Shown here in pieces: positions 1 to 14,290 of a stretch of DNA of 64,000 bases. The notes below the pieces were generated by a model. It saw nothing but the letters and a program-made list of their open reading frames with translations. It searched no databases and was not told the DNA's origin. The stretch's first letter is position 1; every line of letters starts with the position of its first letter. Both the position numbers and the translations under genes were made by a program. The stretch is from contig JAVMKO010000003.1 of the NCBI GenBank assembly GCA_032164245.1, forward strand, positions 12,782,651-12,846,650, read 5' to 3'. The stretch comes from Sternotherus odoratus. Its lineage: Eukaryota; Chordata; Testudines; Kinosternidae.

Positions 1-3287
<3,287 letters not shown>

Positions 3288-5620
3288 TCCATAGAGTCCA
3301 AGACCAGAAGGGACCATTGTGATCTTTCTAGTCCAATCTCCTGTATAAAACAGGCCATCGAACCTCTGCAAAATAATTCGTAGGGCATATCTTTTAGAAA
3401 AAAACATCCAATCTTGATTTAAAAATTGTCAGTGATGGAGAATCCACTATTACCTTGGTAAGTTGTTCTAATGGTTAATTATTCTCACTGTTAATTTACA
3501 ACTCATTTCCAATCTAAATTTATCTAGCTTCAACTTCTAGACATTGGATTGGGTTATATTTTTCTCTGCTGAATTAAAGGACCATTATTAAATATTTGTT
3601 CCCCATTTATTGACTGTAACCAAAGCACCCCTTTCTCTTTGCTTTTTTAAGCTAACGAGGTTGCTCTTCTTGAGTCTAACATTATAAGGCATGTTTTCTA
3701 ATCCTTTAATTATTCTTACGTCGCTTCTCTGAATCTTCTCCAATTTACCAGCATCCTTCTTGACACCAGAACTGGACACAGTATTCCAGGGATGGTCAAA
3801 CCTTGCCAAATACCAAGTAAAATAACCTTTCAATTCCTACTTGAGAGTCTCCTGTTTATGCATCCAATGATCTCATTAGCCCTTTTGGACACAGCATAGT
3901 ACTGGAATCTCATGGCTAGTTGATTATGCATCACATCCCCAAAATCTTTTTCAGAGTTCATTCTTCTCTGGATTGATTCTCCCATCATATAAGTGCAACC
4001 TATATTCTTTGTTCCAAGAAGTATACATTTACTTTTAGCTATGTTACAATGAATACTGTTTGCTTGAGCCCAGTTTACTGAGCGATCCAGATCACTCTCT
4101 GTCAGTGACCTGTCCTCTTCCTTATTTACCACTCCCCCATTTTTGTGTCATCTGCAAAATTTATCAGTGACTATTTTATCTTTTCTTCTGTGTCATTAGA
4201 AAAATGTTCAGTAGCCAAGAACCAATCCCTATGGGACTCCACTAGAAAAACACCCATCTGATAATGATTCCTGGTTTGTCATTTAATTTTGAGCTCTAAC
4301 GGTTAGTTAGCTTTTAATCCATTTAATATATGCCATGTTAATTTAAAATCTTTTTAGTTTTTTTAATCAACATTTCACAGGGCACCAAGTCAAATGCCTT
4401 ACTGGAGAGTAGGTGTATTACATCAACACTGTTACCTTTATCAACCAAACTTACTACTTCATAATGAAAAGATATTATATCTTTATTAAGATATAATAAA
4501 AAGAGTTTCCATAAACTCATGGTGACTGGCATTAACTAAATTACCATCCTTTAATTCTTTATTAATCGAATCCCATATCAGCTACTCCATTATCTTGTCC
4601 AGGATCCATGTCAGATTTACAAGATTAGAATTACCTGGGTCATCTTATTTACCCTTTTGAAACATGGGAACATTTAGCTTTCTTCAAGTTTTCTGGGACT
4701 TCCCCAGTGTTCCAAGATTTATTGAAAATCAATATTAATGGTTCAGCAATCTCCTCAGTCAGCTGTTTTGAAGCTTTCCGATGAAAGTTATCTGGACTTG
4801 CTAATTTAAAAATGTCTAACTTTAGTAGCTTCTGTTTAACATTCTCCTGACAAACCAATGGAATGGAAAAGGTATTATCATATGATTGAACTACATCATC
4901 TGTTTTTCCCCAAATACAGAACAGAAATATTTGTTGAACACGTCTACCTTTTCTACATTATTACTGTATTGATAATTCTGCCATTTCTATCTAGTAAGAA
5001 ACTAATATCATTGTTGGCATTCTATTTGTTCCTAATATATTTTAAAAACTCTATGTTATTGTCCTTAAATCTGCTGGCCATAGATTTATCCTTGTGTCCC
5101 TTTGCTTCTAATTTATATTCATTACTATCAACTTCCCCTTTCTTCCACTTCTTTTATATTTATTTTATAGTTGCCTTCACTTCCTCAGTTGTGGCTTTTT
5201 GGGCATCACATTTTTCTTATTAAATTCTGTCTCTCTGCTTATTTGGCTCATATTTTGTTTTGTGAAACTGACCCGATTAAAGAATATATTTCACTAGTCT
5301 GTGCTATATTCTCTTTACACATTATAAATATGATAAAATACTGATCACTTGTACTTAAGTTATGATTACATTTTAGTTATGTGATCAGTTCCTCTTTATC
5401 TGTCAAGACAAGATCTAATATAGAATCACAATGTGTTGGCTGCAATACTTTTTGAGTTATGAAATTGTCATCTATAATATTTTGAAATTCCAAGGATCTT
5501 TTAGAACAAGACATACAGCATATAGTCTTCATATTGAAATCCCCCATGATCACACCAATCTTCCCGCTACATACTATAGATATAGAAGAAACTATACCAG
5601 CAAAAGTTACTTGCATAGAC
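3288..5620 (-). mobile_element. CR1 LINE, 5'-truncated, degraded (minus strand)
   Basis: The left edge is the reverse complement of a CR1 3' end (CATAGAGTCCAAGACCAGAA, then GGGACCATTGTGATC). Moving right, minus-strand translations give ORF2 pieces in reverse order, as expected of one element: the reverse-transcriptase C-terminus (KLEKIQRSDVRIIKGLE, 3588-3833), a middle part (3830-4132), the palm motif SSKAFD (about 4389-4406), the RT start (4649-4858), and the endonuclease region with MGDFN (about 5533-5547) and LDLVLTDKEEL just above 5377. Stops and frameshifts break it throughout, so it is dead. ORF1 and the 5' end are absent. Confidence 0.9.
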
Positions 5621-5924
5621 GTGCCTTTAAGGGCTCACTTTACTATGCAATCGCCTCCACTACCCATCCCCATTCCAGGGATTATATCCTAGTCAATGCC
5701 TGGGTAAAAAATGCTTTCTACGTTGTGTATCCTTTTAATACTCCTTTTCCAGAAAGTAAGCAATTCACAGAGCCTCAGGTGTCAACTGATTGCTAAGTGA
5801 CTAATAATTATTTTACATTTGCAGCATTTAAGACGGTTTCCCTCTGTTTAAGCATTTGCACACACACAGCTCTTGAATATATTTTTGCATAGGTCATACC
5901 CCTCTCAGCAGGCATGCCCAGGGT

Positions 5925-6110
5925 TTTCATCTGATAATAAGAATTTTGTACTTATAATAGCAATTTTCAGCTCTATAATGATTTACAAATATAAATCCCA
6001 TAAGCCCCATAGAACCTTTTGTCGGTTCCATTTTACATCCATTTTACAGGTGGGGATACTGAATCAAATGTTAAGTGACTTGCCTGAAGTCATACAGTGA
6101 GAAAGAGACA
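5925..6110 (+). mobile_element. MIR/L2-type SINE remnant
   Basis: The stretch includes CCATTTTACAGGTGGGGATA followed by AAGTGACTTGCCTGAAGTCA. This is the familiar MIR/L2-tail wording (the 'acagatggggaaactgag' and 'gacttgcccaaggtca' types). It is strongly diverged, consistent with an old amniote copy. Confidence 0.65.
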
Positions 6111-6189
6111 CTGGTGGGAATAAAGCCCAAACCCACTCTTCCATATAGTAGCTACAGGAGGGATGATTTATGACTTATATATGGTAGTT

Positions 6190-6480
6190 GTGTGAGACTG
6201 GAGCTTCACTGTGCTAACCACTGTACAAACGCAGAATAAAAGTCAGTCCCTGACTTTAAGAGTTTAGACTGTAAATGAAAATGATAGATGAAGGTGGGCA
6301 AATGGAAACATTTCTACTCTCCCACCCCCCTTTTACAGTTGGGAAATTGAAGCCCAAAGGAACGTGAAGTGACTTGGGCAAGGTCACAAAGGCAGCAATA
6401 GCGGTGAACCACACTATGTGGCAGTCAGAGTGAAGACTCAAACCTAGTTCTCCTAGGGAAACACCCAGTAGCAAGTGCAG
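6190..6480 (+). mobile_element. MIR/L2-type remnant, second copy
   Basis: It begins with a CACTGTACAAACGCAGAATA-type segment and continues with ACAGTTGGGAAATTGAAGCC and GTGACTTGGGCAAGGTCACA. These are the same three landmarks, in the same order, as in other MIR/L2-derived copies. The open frame on the other strand (6256-6483) is incidental. Confidence 0.6.
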
Positions 6481-7980
6481 CAAAACACCTCCATTTTATG
6501 AATGTAACAAAGGGGATATTTCGAACCACACACACCTGAAATCCTTCGCGACAATATGTAAAATCCAGCCAGAGACCCAATGACATCATCTGAAATCATC
6601 ATCACACTATAGACACATTCCTTTCTCTCATTTGAGATTGCTCCAGATCTTCAAAGGTATTTAGTCTCCTAACGTCTGTGGGTTTCAATGGAATTTAGAA
6701 GCCTTTGAGGAATGGGGCCTTTGTGACAATTCCAGGACTGAATATAATCAATACTTCTTTAAAAACATGATGAAATAGACTTGCAGGTGCATTGCCCTCT
6801 CGGTGGCCTTGCGTGTAGGATAACACCCATTAACGCTGATTGGATTCATACAGACACACCGAGAAAGGTGCTTGTACCCCGCTGTGTCTCTCTTTCTTGA
6901 AAAGGACGCAGTACAGGATTACTCTTTTAAGCCTCACGTCCCTCCACTAATAAAATGGCTAATTAAAAAAGCCGGCTTCCAAAGCAGCATGTTGAATGAA
7001 GCGCAGTGAAATATTATCCAGCAGAACTGCACATTTTTACTGAAGCGGCCCCGCAGGGAAATCTGTCTCAGGACATTGGTTTTTCTATAGCTTGGCACTT
7101 TGAGCAAAGAACCCCCACCCTGAACACTTTATGCCTAAAAGGTTTTTCCTCTGCCTTAATATACCTGTGCCAGCTTCATGATATTTTGCATGTCTGAACG
7201 GATGGTTTCCAGTTCCTGCATTGTGTTGAAATGTGAACCACAATTTTATAAAAAATCATGGAATGAATTGCTCTGCATTCTCTGGTGGAGCTGAGCAGTA
7301 GGACTAGTGCTGCCATCTTTGTTTTAAATGTTTGCATTTATTTCTATTAGTTTTGATGTTTTCTGAGGTCTTTTAACTACCCCTCAGTGTCATGGAGGGG
7401 CCCATCATCATGCTGGTCTCTTCATTGTATTTTAGGAGTTCTTCACTGATAGAGATACCATGAGGAATTCAAGTGTTAGTCCTGGGGCCAAATTCAGAAG
7501 CTGGAGTAAGCTAGAGTCCCCCTTATACTCACTTGAGGGTGAGATTTTCACGGTTGCTCAGCATTGGCCTAACTCTGCTCCAAAAAATCCCATTCTTAGT
7601 CTCCAATAAACGTATTTAAACCCAGTTTAACCTCTGTGTAAGGAAGGCTGAGCTGGTGTAACTCCCACACTGAAGGGCACGGGAGAAGATATAGGTTAAA
7701 AAAGCCCTCATGCTAATTTTATTTTCACCTTCCTATGGATCCTTGGTATGTAAATTATACCCACTCAGACTGTGGGATACATCAGGTGACAAGCAGTAAG
7801 TGTCGCTCTTCCCCTTCCTCCCATTTCCTGCTCCCTTGCTTTCACTAGTTTCCTTTTCTTGCCAGTCCCTCCGTCCTGGTTTTACCTCCAATTAAAAATA
7901 GCAACAACAACAAAAACAACCAGCTACAAAACATGTGACTAAGAAAACGATGCCACCACCATGTCCATTTGCTTCGGTGT
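6481..7980. other. Intron sequence, no repeat recognised in most of it
   Basis: No coding frame is convincing here. Bases 6780-7290 carry moderate GC, homeobox-type sites (GGCTAATTAAAAAAGC near 6957) and no repeat I can name, so this part could be constrained noncoding DNA; that is a guess. Bases 7480-7700 resemble a degraded short palindromic repeat (GGGCCAAATTCAGAAGCTGG). Confidence 0.4.
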
Positions 7981-7989
7981 TACATCCCT

Positions 7990-8130
7990 GCTCCCAAGCT
8001 TCCATTTGTTTGTGTTTCTCAGACTTTGTTCCCCAGGGCAAGGACTGCTCATATCTGTGTCTGCACAGAGACAACACAATGGAGCCTTGATCCTGATTGA
8101 ATAATAATAGTAATAACACATTAAATATAA
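7990..8130 (+). mobile_element. Short SINE-tail-like repeat ending in an ATA-rich tract
   Basis: The wording CCCAGGGCAAGGACTGCTCA, GCACAGAGACAACACAATGG and a final AATAATAATAGTAATAA parallels segments at 33935-34015 and 50101-50225 in the same orientation. The repeated order (activity tract, 'cagcacaatgg', AATAAT tail) suggests the 3' part of one old SINE or LINE family. Confidence 0.5.
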
Positions 8131-9030
8131 TCATAATGAACAAAGGTATCCATGTCAGATTAAAAACAGTTGAAATATTTAATGTAGATAGCTAAAAAGC
8201 AAATGTTAAATCAAAATCTTCAAAGTAAACCCAACCGAGGCTTGAATGGGAGAAGAAGGCAAGGAATCAAAGTGTACAAAATCTTTATGCCTTTTCAGGA
8301 AGTACAAGACTCTAGATGATAATTTAGCAACTTTGATTTCAAATCTCCCTCTAGTTACAGCATCTACAATTGATTTTTGAAACTGCACTGCCGTTAGGTA
8401 TGAGACAAAGCACTGGATTTGAACCAATGACCCATTTGCCCTGCAGAGAATGTGTTACTAACAGAACCATGCTGGTGTTTTTCTGTGTTGAAGGTTAGCC
8501 TGGCACACTTTGTTTTAAAGTCACATTTTGGAACCTCACAGATTTTGGTTGTTCTTTCTTTCTTTGTTCAATGAGAACTAAAATGCCTAATAATAAAAAC
8601 CACTATGAGTTGGAACAGATCTAAATGTAGAGTATAGATCCAGATGGATTCATTTAACCATTAGCCTGTCATGTGATTTACATTTGAATCAATATATACA
8701 GCTTGTAAATTGTATATATCCACTGAATATCACTTATTTTTCTGTTGTGTCTTAGCAATGGTTAAAATCCTTTTTTTCTTTTTCTCATCTATGCCTCTAG
8801 ATTAACTTTGTAAACAGCGATTATACAAACAGAAATTGTCATCACATGATGCAGCTTTAAGTGACACAGAGAAACGTGAGATGAATTTAGATCAAGTTAC
8901 TAATGCATTAATTATTTATTCGTGTATGCCAAAAACACTGGGTAGATTTGTGAGGCTGATTAGAAGACTGAAGCTGCTTTGTACAAAATGGATCTATGAC
9001 TAGAAAGATCAGGAAGAAGACTGGGAATAT

Positions 9031-9129
9031 GAGGTTACCAATAGGGCATAGGGAATAGAAGTATAAGTACAATATTTATGAGGTTACCAATAGAAGCATA
9101 GGGAATAGAAGTATAAGTACAATATTTAT
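9031..9129 (+). repeat. Two-copy tandem duplication, 49-bp unit
   Basis: The unit beginning GAGGTTACCAATAG and ending AAGTACAATATTTAT occurs at 9031-9079 and again from 9080. The copies differ at only a few bases, so the duplication is recent relative to the surrounding repeats. Confidence 0.9.
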
Positions 9130-9224
9130 ATTCCAACTGATTTATTTTATAACTATATGCCAAACATGAGAAAGTCAGCAATTAGTCAGCAATAATGTGG
9201 TGTGCCACTTGTATATTTTTTATG

Positions 9225-9335
9225 TGTAAACTAGTAGTTTTTAAGTGAGGTGAGACTTGGGGTACACAAGAGAAATCAAACTCCTGAAAGGGACACAATA
9301 CACTATAAAGGTTAAAAGCCACTGGTTCAGAGGTA
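9225..9335 (+). mobile_element. Probable hAT-type MITE remnant
   Basis: The sequence runs from AGTAGTTTTTAAGTGAGGTG to AGGTTAAAAGCCACTGG. It resembles degraded 'cagtggttctcaa' terminal repeats at the left edge and their complement at the right edge. No target duplication is clear, so the call is tentative. Confidence 0.4.
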
Positions 9336-9399
9336 CCCACAAGGGAAGGGTATAACTAGGGGCACTGGGATACAATTAAGGGAAATTTTAACTGGTATT

Positions 9400-9586
9400 C
9401 AGATTAAACGTTCCAGTAATGAGATCCATTAGTCTGTGAAATAGTCTCTCCCGGGAAGCTGAGGTTATCCCATTGCTTGAATAATTTAAAGCTAGACTGA
9501 TAAAGCATTGAAGGGAGCAAAGCTCTCATTGGCAGGGAGCTAGGTTGGATGACCTAACAGATCTTTTCCACCTCTGACTTCTATGA
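9400..9586 (+). mobile_element. CR1 LINE 3' end fragment (plus strand)
   Basis: The stretch ends GGTTGGATGACCTAACAGAT followed by CTTTTCCACCTCTGACTTCTATGA. This matches the CR1 3' UTR ending ('ggatgacct...ccttccaactctgattctatga'). Upstream text such as AATAGTCTCTCCCGGGAAGC fits the region between the ORF2 stop and the tail. Confidence 0.75.
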
Positions 9587-9682
9587 GCCTGATCCTCAGC
9601 TGGTGTAAATCAGCATAACACCCTGGAGGTCAATGAATCCCAATGGTGCTATGCCAATGTACGCCGGCTGAGGATCCGGCCC
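9587..9682. repeat. Short palindromic interspersed repeat (MITE-like)
   Basis: The left arm GCCTGATCCTCAGCTGGTGT is the near complement of the right arm, whose reverse complement reads GCCGGATCCTCAGCCGGCGT. The centre holds a 'gaggtcaatgaatcccaatgg' type segment. The same design recurs at 35371-35445 and 43539-43632. It sits directly against a CR1 tail. Confidence 0.7.
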
Positions 9683-10170
9683 TGGGACTCTATAATCATC
9701 TTGTTTTTGTGGCTTTCATAATATACACCAAATGGTCTACTGAAGGCCGTCTTTGCTGCATGAAATCGGTGTGTTTGTAAAAGGAGATGGCCAGATCAAG
9801 ATAGCTTTCTTGATGTAAACTACTGGAGGCAGGGCAACAGTAGTTGTTACCACCTTGATCCAGCTAGTCAAATCAACCTCATGCCCCTCACCTGGAGTCC
9901 ACCTCAGGTAGCAACACGGAGGTAAAATCTCCAGTGGCTTGTTTATCATTGAGATAGCTATGAAGTTAAAAAGACACTTTTTTAAAGAGAAGCCTTTATA
10001 CTACAGTGAAATAACTCTGGAAACAGGTGAGCTCCCAGATGCTGACTAGATTATTTTTTTTTTTAGTCTTTCTGTAGGTGCAGGATTAGCTGAAGTGCAA
10101 TGCTAAATGTCAGCTTTTATCTTGCGGGAGGGGGGAGGTTGTGTGTGAATAAAATATAAAGGGCTGATAC

Positions 10171-10184
10171 GGGGGGGGGGGGGG
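10171..10184 (+). repeat. Poly-G tract
   Basis: A run of about fourteen G residues precedes ACAACAAAAAGCC. Its length is likely to be polymorphic and prone to sequencing error. Confidence 0.8.
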
Positions 10185-10541
10185 ACAACAAAAAGCCTCT
10201 CTCAGCTTCTGCACTGCACAATGGCATGGAGGAAAGCCTTGATTTTGTGGCTCTTGCCAAGTCATTAAAAAAATCAGGTGAAAAGTGTGCTGCAGAGACC
10301 TCAGCTTCCAGATTCAGAGCTAGACTTACCTGGGCTTTTTAGCACCTAGGATTGTTTGCAAGAATGAGTAGTCACCAGTGTATTCAAGGTGCCACAACTA
10401 GGATGTGAATGAGTCTGTTGCTACAGTGCAGCCAGTGGCAGAATTAATAGGGCATGGGCTGACTGCCCCCCAAGGTGACCTTACGTGTATCTATGGCTCC
10501 TTTTCAAGAATATTATGCAGTTAAGAGAAGGAACTCATGAC

Positions 10542-10671
10542 TAGGGTGACCAGCTGTCCCAATTTTATAGGGACAGTCCTGATTTTGGGGTCTCTTTCTC
10601 ATATAGACTCCTATTAACCTCCCTCCCCACCCACTGTCCTGATTTTTCGCATTTGCGGTCTGGTCACCCTA
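10542..10671 (+). mobile_element. Non-autonomous hAT-type element, 130 bp, with 8-bp target duplication
   Basis: Terminal inverted repeats TAGGGTGACCAG and CTGGTCACCCTA bound the element. Perfect 8-bp duplications CTCATGAC flank it at 10534-10541 and 10672-10679. The 8-bp duplication and short inverted ends indicate hAT-superfamily mobilisation. A second copy of the family lies at 59795-59916 in the opposite orientation. It has no coding capacity. Confidence 0.9.
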
Positions 10672-10934
10672 CTCATGACACAAATTTTCACACTGGTCTG
10701 GAGAGTGAGCCCACCCAAGACTCATCTGGCAATAGGGGTTCCTGTCCTGAAAGCCTGCGCCCAGCTCCCTGTTCCAGGCATTGAGACATGGTGGTTGGAG
10801 CCAAATGTGCTGTGATCCCTGTGCATGTTGCAACACCAGTCACTCAAATATGGCCTGTCCCCCTCTCAGCCATAACCGCGGGGCAGCCAGGCCAAACCCA
10901 ATGGGCGCTGTGATCCCATATACCAGGTTGAAAC

Positions 10935-11212
10935 CAGGGCTGGCCTTACCATGAGGAAACTGAGGTGGCTGCCTCAGGTATCAGACTGGGGGGAGGTGGG
11001 AGAGCACCACTAGGATACAGAGTGTAGAAAATTGTGTCTGCTGCTCCTGCATATGTATTCTCTGGGCATCTAGATGCCCAGAGATGGTGGAGTGCTGTGC
11101 TGGAGGAAGAAGGGCACAAGAGAACTTTCAGAGTTTTGGCCCAAGCGAGGGAGCATGGGGGCATCATTTGAGCTCCCCGCCTCAGGTATCAAAATGTTGT
11201 GGGCTGGCCCTG
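10935..11212 (+). mobile_element. Non-autonomous hAT-like element, 278 bp
   Basis: The left end CAGGGCTGGCCTTACC and the complement of the right end (CAGGGCCAGCCCACAAC) form terminal inverted repeats. Flanking octamers GTTGAAAC (10927-10934) and GTGGCAAC (11213-11220) agree at six of eight positions, which fits an aged 8-bp target duplication. The phrase GCCTCAGGTATCA occurs near both ends, once following the left arm and once preceding the right. Confidence 0.65.
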
Positions 11213-11432
11213 GTGGCAACACTCAGAGTGGAGAGCCAGGCCCAGCCTCATGAGACAGGAGCTGCCACTGCCTCCTGACTGAGTGATGGGCTTGCTCTCC
11301 AGCTCACCACCCATCACCCCGCCGCCACTGATGCAAAACCTGACTCCGCCCCTGAGTGCACCCCAGAGTAGGTGAGCTTTTCTGGGCAGCCTGGAAAGTG
11401 AGGTAACAGTTTTTGTAGTTTTAGCCCTGGTC

Positions 11433-13012
11433 CCCACTACGGCTTAAAGTCGACTCTAGCAAGCTAAAGTCGATTTAATCCTGTACCCGTCCTCACCTGC
11501 ATGCCCTTAAAGTCGGGACCTTAAAATCGACTTTATAACTCCTCCATTACCAGAGGCGTAGCTGAAGTCGACCTCTCTCTAGGTCGATTTTCAGCTAGTG
11601 AGGCTGCAGGTGACATTAAGCCTCTGACCTTCCCAGCAGCTCCGCGAACCCCCTGCCCGCCTGAACAGCCCCGCGCCGGACCCCCCCGCCCACCCCAGCA
11701 GCCCCGCGAACCCCCCCACCCGCCCCAGCAACCCTGCGAACCCCCCCCGCCCGCCCGAGAAGCCCCGCGCCGGACCCCCCCGCCCACCCCAGCAGCCCCG
11801 CGAACCCCCCCGCCTGCCCCAGCAGCCCCGCGAACCCCCCACCCGCCCGAGCAGCCCCGCGCTGGACCCCCCCGCCTGTCCGAGCAGCCCCACAAACCCC
11901 CCCGCCTGCCCCAGCAGCCCCACCACCCCCCCTGCCCGCCCGAGCAGCCCCGCCCTGGACCCCCCCGCCTGCCCGCGAACCTCCCCGTGTGCCCCAGCAG
12001 CCCCGCGAACCCCCCGCCCACCGGAGCAGCCCCGCGCTGGCTCCCCCCCCCCCCGCTCGGGCGGGCGGGGGGGTTCGCCTGGCTGCTCGGGCGGGCGGGG
12101 GGCCCGGCGCGTGGCTGATCGGGCGGGTGGGGGAGTCCGGCGCGGGGCTGCTCGGGCGGGCGGGGGGGGGGGGTTCGCGGGGCTGCTGGGGCAGGCGGGG
12201 GGGTCCGGCGCGGGGCTGCTCTGGTGGGCGGGGGGTTCGCGGGGCTGCTGGGGCAGGCGGGGGGGTCCGGTGTGGGGCTGCTGGGGCAGGCGGGGGGTCC
12301 GGCGCGGGGCTGCTGGGGCAGGCGGGGGGGGTCCGGCGTGGGGCTGCTGGGGCAGGCGGGGGGTCCGGCGCGGGGCTGCTGGGGCAGGCGGGGGGTCCGG
12401 CGCGGGGCTGCTCGGGCAGGCGGGGGGTCCGGCGCAGGGCTGCTGGGGCAGGCAGGGGGTCCGGCGCGGGGCTGCTCAGGCAGGCGGGGGGGTTCGCGGG
12501 GCTGCTGGGGCAGGCGGTGGGTCCGGCGCGGGGCTGCTGGGGCAGGCGGGGGGGTTCGCTGGGCTGCTGGGGCAGGCGGGGGGGGGGGGTTCACGGGGCT
12601 GCTCAGGCAGGCGGGGGGTCCAGCACGGGGCTGTTCAGGTGGGCGGGGGGTTCGCGGAGCTGCTGGGGCAGGCGGGGGGGGGGGGTTGCGGGGCTGCTCG
12701 GGCGGGTGGGGGGGGGTTGCGGGGCTGCTCAGGCGGGCACGGGGGTCGACGGAGCTGCTGGGACTGGGGCTTGTCCCCTGGGGAGCGTGCCTGGCTGCCC
12801 CGAAAGGTGGTGACAGCTGTGGACTCTTGGCACTGTGGGATACTTACCCACAGTGCAACACTCCCTACGTCAACCCCTGCAAAAGTTTTAAGGACAGACA
12901 TGGAGTTGCTGTCCTATGTGGGGATGCACTAAGTCCATTTTCTAAAGTCGACTTCAGAAAATCGACTTAAGGAAAATCGACTTAGTGCTGTAGTGAAGAC
13001 GTACCCCTAGAT
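11433..13012. mobile_element. Palindromic TA-type MITE-like element carrying an internal inverted minisatellite
   Basis: Left-end text GGTCCCCACTACGGCTTAAA with AGTCGACT/AAGTCGATTT is mirrored by the complement of the right end (GGTACGTCTTCACTACAGCA followed by AAGTCGATTT). TAG at both outer edges permits a TA target duplication. The arms share 'aagtcgac' wording with the palindromic elements at 38.5, 44.0, 46.1 and 62 kb, so this is probably a relative of that group. The interior is replaced or expanded by the inverted minisatellite described separately. All long open frames here are readings of low-complexity repeats, not genes. Confidence 0.75.
11633..12765. repeat. Inverted GC-rich minisatellite, C-rich left arm and G-rich right arm
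   Basis: From 11633 to about 12050 roughly a dozen units of the type CAGCAGCCCCGCGAACCCCC or GAGCAGCCCCGCGCCGGACC repeat every 30-33 bases. At about 12050-12062 the strand flips, and to about 12765 some two dozen units of the complementary type (GGGGCTGCTGGGGCAGGCGG) follow. Two unit endings alternate in both arms: one reads TTCGC and the other TCCGGCGC on the G-rich strand. The arms are therefore reverse complements in sequence class, though unequal in length (about 420 and 710 bp). The structure can form a very large hairpin and many G-quadruplexes, and may be mis-assembled. Confidence 0.9.
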
Positions 13013-13044
13013 GATTACGTGTATTATGGGAATGCCTATAGGCA

Positions 13045-13215
13045 ACCACCATCAGGGACCCATTGTGCTAGCAGCTGTATATGTGTAATGTCACAGGCAG
13101 TCTCTGATTTGAAGAGTTGAAAGTCTACATTGACAAGCCCAACAAAGGAAGGGAAGGGAAACTGAGGCAAAGACACTCTCCCCATAGCAGAGTCAGGAAT
13201 AAAACACCCCTCAGT
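13045..13215 (+). mobile_element. MIR/L2-type remnant
   Basis: The wording CCCATTGTGCTAGCAGCTGT, CAGGCAGTCTCTGATTTGAA and GGGAAACTGAGGCAAAGACA follows the same order of landmarks as other L2/MIR-derived copies in the window. Confidence 0.55.
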
Positions 13216-13669
13216 TTAGTCCCTGCTGTGCTGAACCATCACGCCTCACTAAAACACATGTACATAAATAATCATAATAATGTATTCTGCATGGTATATC
13301 GAAGCTTTCACCTTGATGGGTGTCAAAGTGTTATAGTACCGTGCATTACAGATAGCACAAGTAGTCCAGGGGGTGGCAGCCTGGGACAACTAGCTGAGTA
13401 GGGAGGTTGGGATGGGTGTCTGAAGGAGGCATGTGTCCTATGGAAAAATAATGTGATCATGTTATTAAAGACGGTATCATAGTGCATTTGCAAAATGCCA
13501 GAATTAAGGTCATACAGACAGCCTCAAGTCTGGCATTTCCTAACTTCTGAGCGCTTGACTTTGCAACCTTAGTAATGTACTTTTAATGTAGTTTTAATGG
13601 ACGTTTTATGAGTATCCTCTTCATTCAGTGTTATTTATTGCACGCCATTGAAATCCTGCACTCAACACA

Positions 13670-13845
13670 GAATTAGTAATAGTCCCCGAGCTGTTTCACA
13701 GGTGGTCTCACCATGGTGCAGGGGTGCATTGCAAACATCAATGCGTTTATCTTCACAATTGTCCTGTGAGATTAAGTAACAGGATCCTCCCCATTTTATA
13801 GCCGGGGAACTGAGGCACTGAGAGATTAAGGCTAAAATTGTCAAA
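13670..13845 (+). mobile_element. MIR/L2-type remnant
   Basis: The core CCCATTTTATAGCCGGGGAA followed by CTGAGGCACTGAGAGATTAAGG is close to the conserved MIR/L2 tail. Upstream text is weakly similar to the same family. Confidence 0.6.
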
Positions 13846-14149
13846 TATTCACTAATTCTGGGTATCCAACTTGAGAAGGGCTGGAGCTGGGGTGGAGCCA
13901 AGGGCGGGGGAGTCCGAGCACCCGGGGAAGTTGGCGCCTATGGCCCCATGTTCAGTCCCCTGGACTCATCACAAAGCCTGATCAAATCCTCCTATATAGT
14001 ATCAGTGGCATGAAATGGGCTAGCATAGCCTATACTTCAGGGCAAAACTCCCATAGATTTCACTCATGTGCAGCGTTGGCTTTATAACCAGGCGCTGTGT
14101 TGGCTTGTGTAAATCCCCAGCCCTTCCCTTCCCCTCGCCTCGCCACGCA

Positions 14150-14290
14150 TACGCTCGGTTAGCAGCATTCAGCAGCTTATTAATAGCTCATTAATATGTA
14201 TGAAACCTGACCATTAGCAGTGTGTCCCAATAGGGGACAATTAAGTTTTTGGCAGCATTCTAACAGCATCTGAAAAATGTTTCCATTCCC
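14150..14290. promoter_or_regulatory. Candidate conserved noncoding element, homeodomain-type sites
   Basis: This short tract has no repeat features I can name. It carries clustered TAAT-core sites (CAGCTTATTAATAGC, TCATTAATATGTATG, ACAATTAAG). Such clustering is common in developmental enhancers, and large introns of developmental genes often hold them. No conservation can be seen from one sequence, so the call is weak. Confidence 0.2.

Noticed and set aside
11533..12594. 353-residue proline-rich frame on the minus strand, with similar glycine-rich frames on the plus strand (11989-12970)
   Set aside because: These are readings of the 30-33-bp inverted minisatellite. All frames of the array stay open because of base composition, and there is no domain, splice context or non-repeat protein sequence.
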